From assembly GCF_001050015.1 (NCBI RefSeq), contig NZ_CVTB01000281.1, positions 1-30,261 on the forward strand: a stretch of 30,261 nt of DNA. Direction: 5' to 3'. This document shows, piece by piece, positions 30,187 through 30,261 of this stretch. This DNA comes from Mycolicibacterium malmesburyense. Lineage in GTDB: Bacteria > Actinomycetota > Actinomycetes > Mycobacteriales > Mycobacteriaceae. Each line of letters begins with the position of its first letter. The stretch's first letter is position 1. The notes under the pieces are model-generated. The model made no database searches. It was not told the DNA's origin and was given only the letters and a program-made list of their open reading frames with translations. The translations under genes were made by a program, and so were the position numbers.

Positions 30187-30261
30187 AGAGCCTTCGGATG
30201 CCGATCTGATCACCTTCATGGGTGAGGAGGCGCGTGAGGAGTCGGCGGCGATGGGTCGGCG
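30179..30261 (+). CDS. 13E12 repeat family/DUF222 protein, N-terminal fragment (cut by window edge)
   Basis: Only 27 codons are present ([20 protein letters not shown] then ESAAMGR). The opening MFE..., the D-x-x-L-I-x-x-M-G-E-x-A-R-E-E-S-A-A pattern and the upstream promoter match the start of mycobacterial 13E12/DUF222 proteins, which usually end in an HNH nuclease domain. These multicopy genes are known in M. tuberculosis to be DNA-damage induced through LexA boxes. The SOS box over the start codon agrees with this. The rest of the gene is outside the window, so the nuclease domain and intactness cannot be checked. Confidence 0.72.
   Translation, partial: MFEEPSDADLITFMGEEAREESAAMGR

Overview
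The window is high-GC actinobacterial DNA, almost certainly from a Mycolicibacterium/Mycobacterium species. The main evidence is gene content: a SigK/RskA pair, mntH, a 13E12-type DUF222 gene start, a cyclase-ATPase-LuxR giant regulator, an ANTAR protein, F420-type LLM and FadE-type proteins. Promoter signals also fit mycobacteria: TANNNT -10 boxes placed 6-8 nt before ATG/GTG (leaderless mRNAs), a CIRCE element, a SigK promoter, a mycobacterial SOS box and a KstR-type motif. From memory, several stretches resemble the M. tuberculosis Rv0911-Rv0927c neighbourhood (VOC protein, carotenoid oxygenase plus thiolase, mntH, Rv0926c/Rv0927c-like pair), with a sigK-rskA block (Rv0445c-Rv0444c) placed inside it.

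Layout. 1-4321 (+): catabolic operon of two acyl-CoA dehydrogenase subunits, a thiamine-diphosphate enzyme and an aldehyde dehydrogenase. 4326-5553: a DUF1330 gene and an amidohydrolase diverge from GTG starts only 4 bp apart across a perfect 16-bp palindrome. 5629-9011: small metabolic and RNA-binding genes (VOC protein, SDR, S4-domain protein, DUF985 cupin, membrane protein, GNAT). 9002-12286 (-): large cyclase/ATPase/LuxR regulator. 12434-12984 (-): hsp20 with a CIRCE operator. 12994-16648 (-): predicted leaderless operon thiolase - carotenoid oxygenase - duplicated HxlR regulator. 16848-17537 (+): GAF-ANTAR regulator, then four degenerate 22-23-bp repeats and tRNA-Arg(CCT). 17905-20679: Baeyer-Villiger-type monooxygenase facing an LLM oxidoreductase. 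20680-20858: three consecutive stem-loops, the last with a U-rich tail, just before a YbdK-type carboxylate-amine ligase (20859-21959). 21968-24038 (-): DUF1365 - sigK - rskA with a near-consensus SigK promoter. 24078-27447 (-): mntH - gamma-glutamylcyclotransferase/poly-gamma-glutamate hydrolase fusion - serine hydrolase, joined by TGATG overlaps. 27524-30037 (-): two small secreted paralogues, a DapB-like reductase and an SDR behind a KstR-type motif. 30179-end (+): start of a 13E12/DUF222 gene with a LexA box on its start codon.

How the genes work together. The first block looks like a degradative module: acyl-CoA dehydrogenation, TPP-dependent C-C cleavage or decarboxylation, then aldehyde oxidation. 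Its substrate is not evident. The thiolase/carotenoid oxygenase/HxlR operon pairs two enzymes with a likely local regulator. The less expected items are the GGCT-PGA hydrolase fusion, the HxlR protein with two identical H-x2-C-x9-C-x2-C motifs, the mirror-image leaderless promoters at 4638-4659 and the structured region before ybdK. All family assignments are from reading translations by eye; no database search was run.
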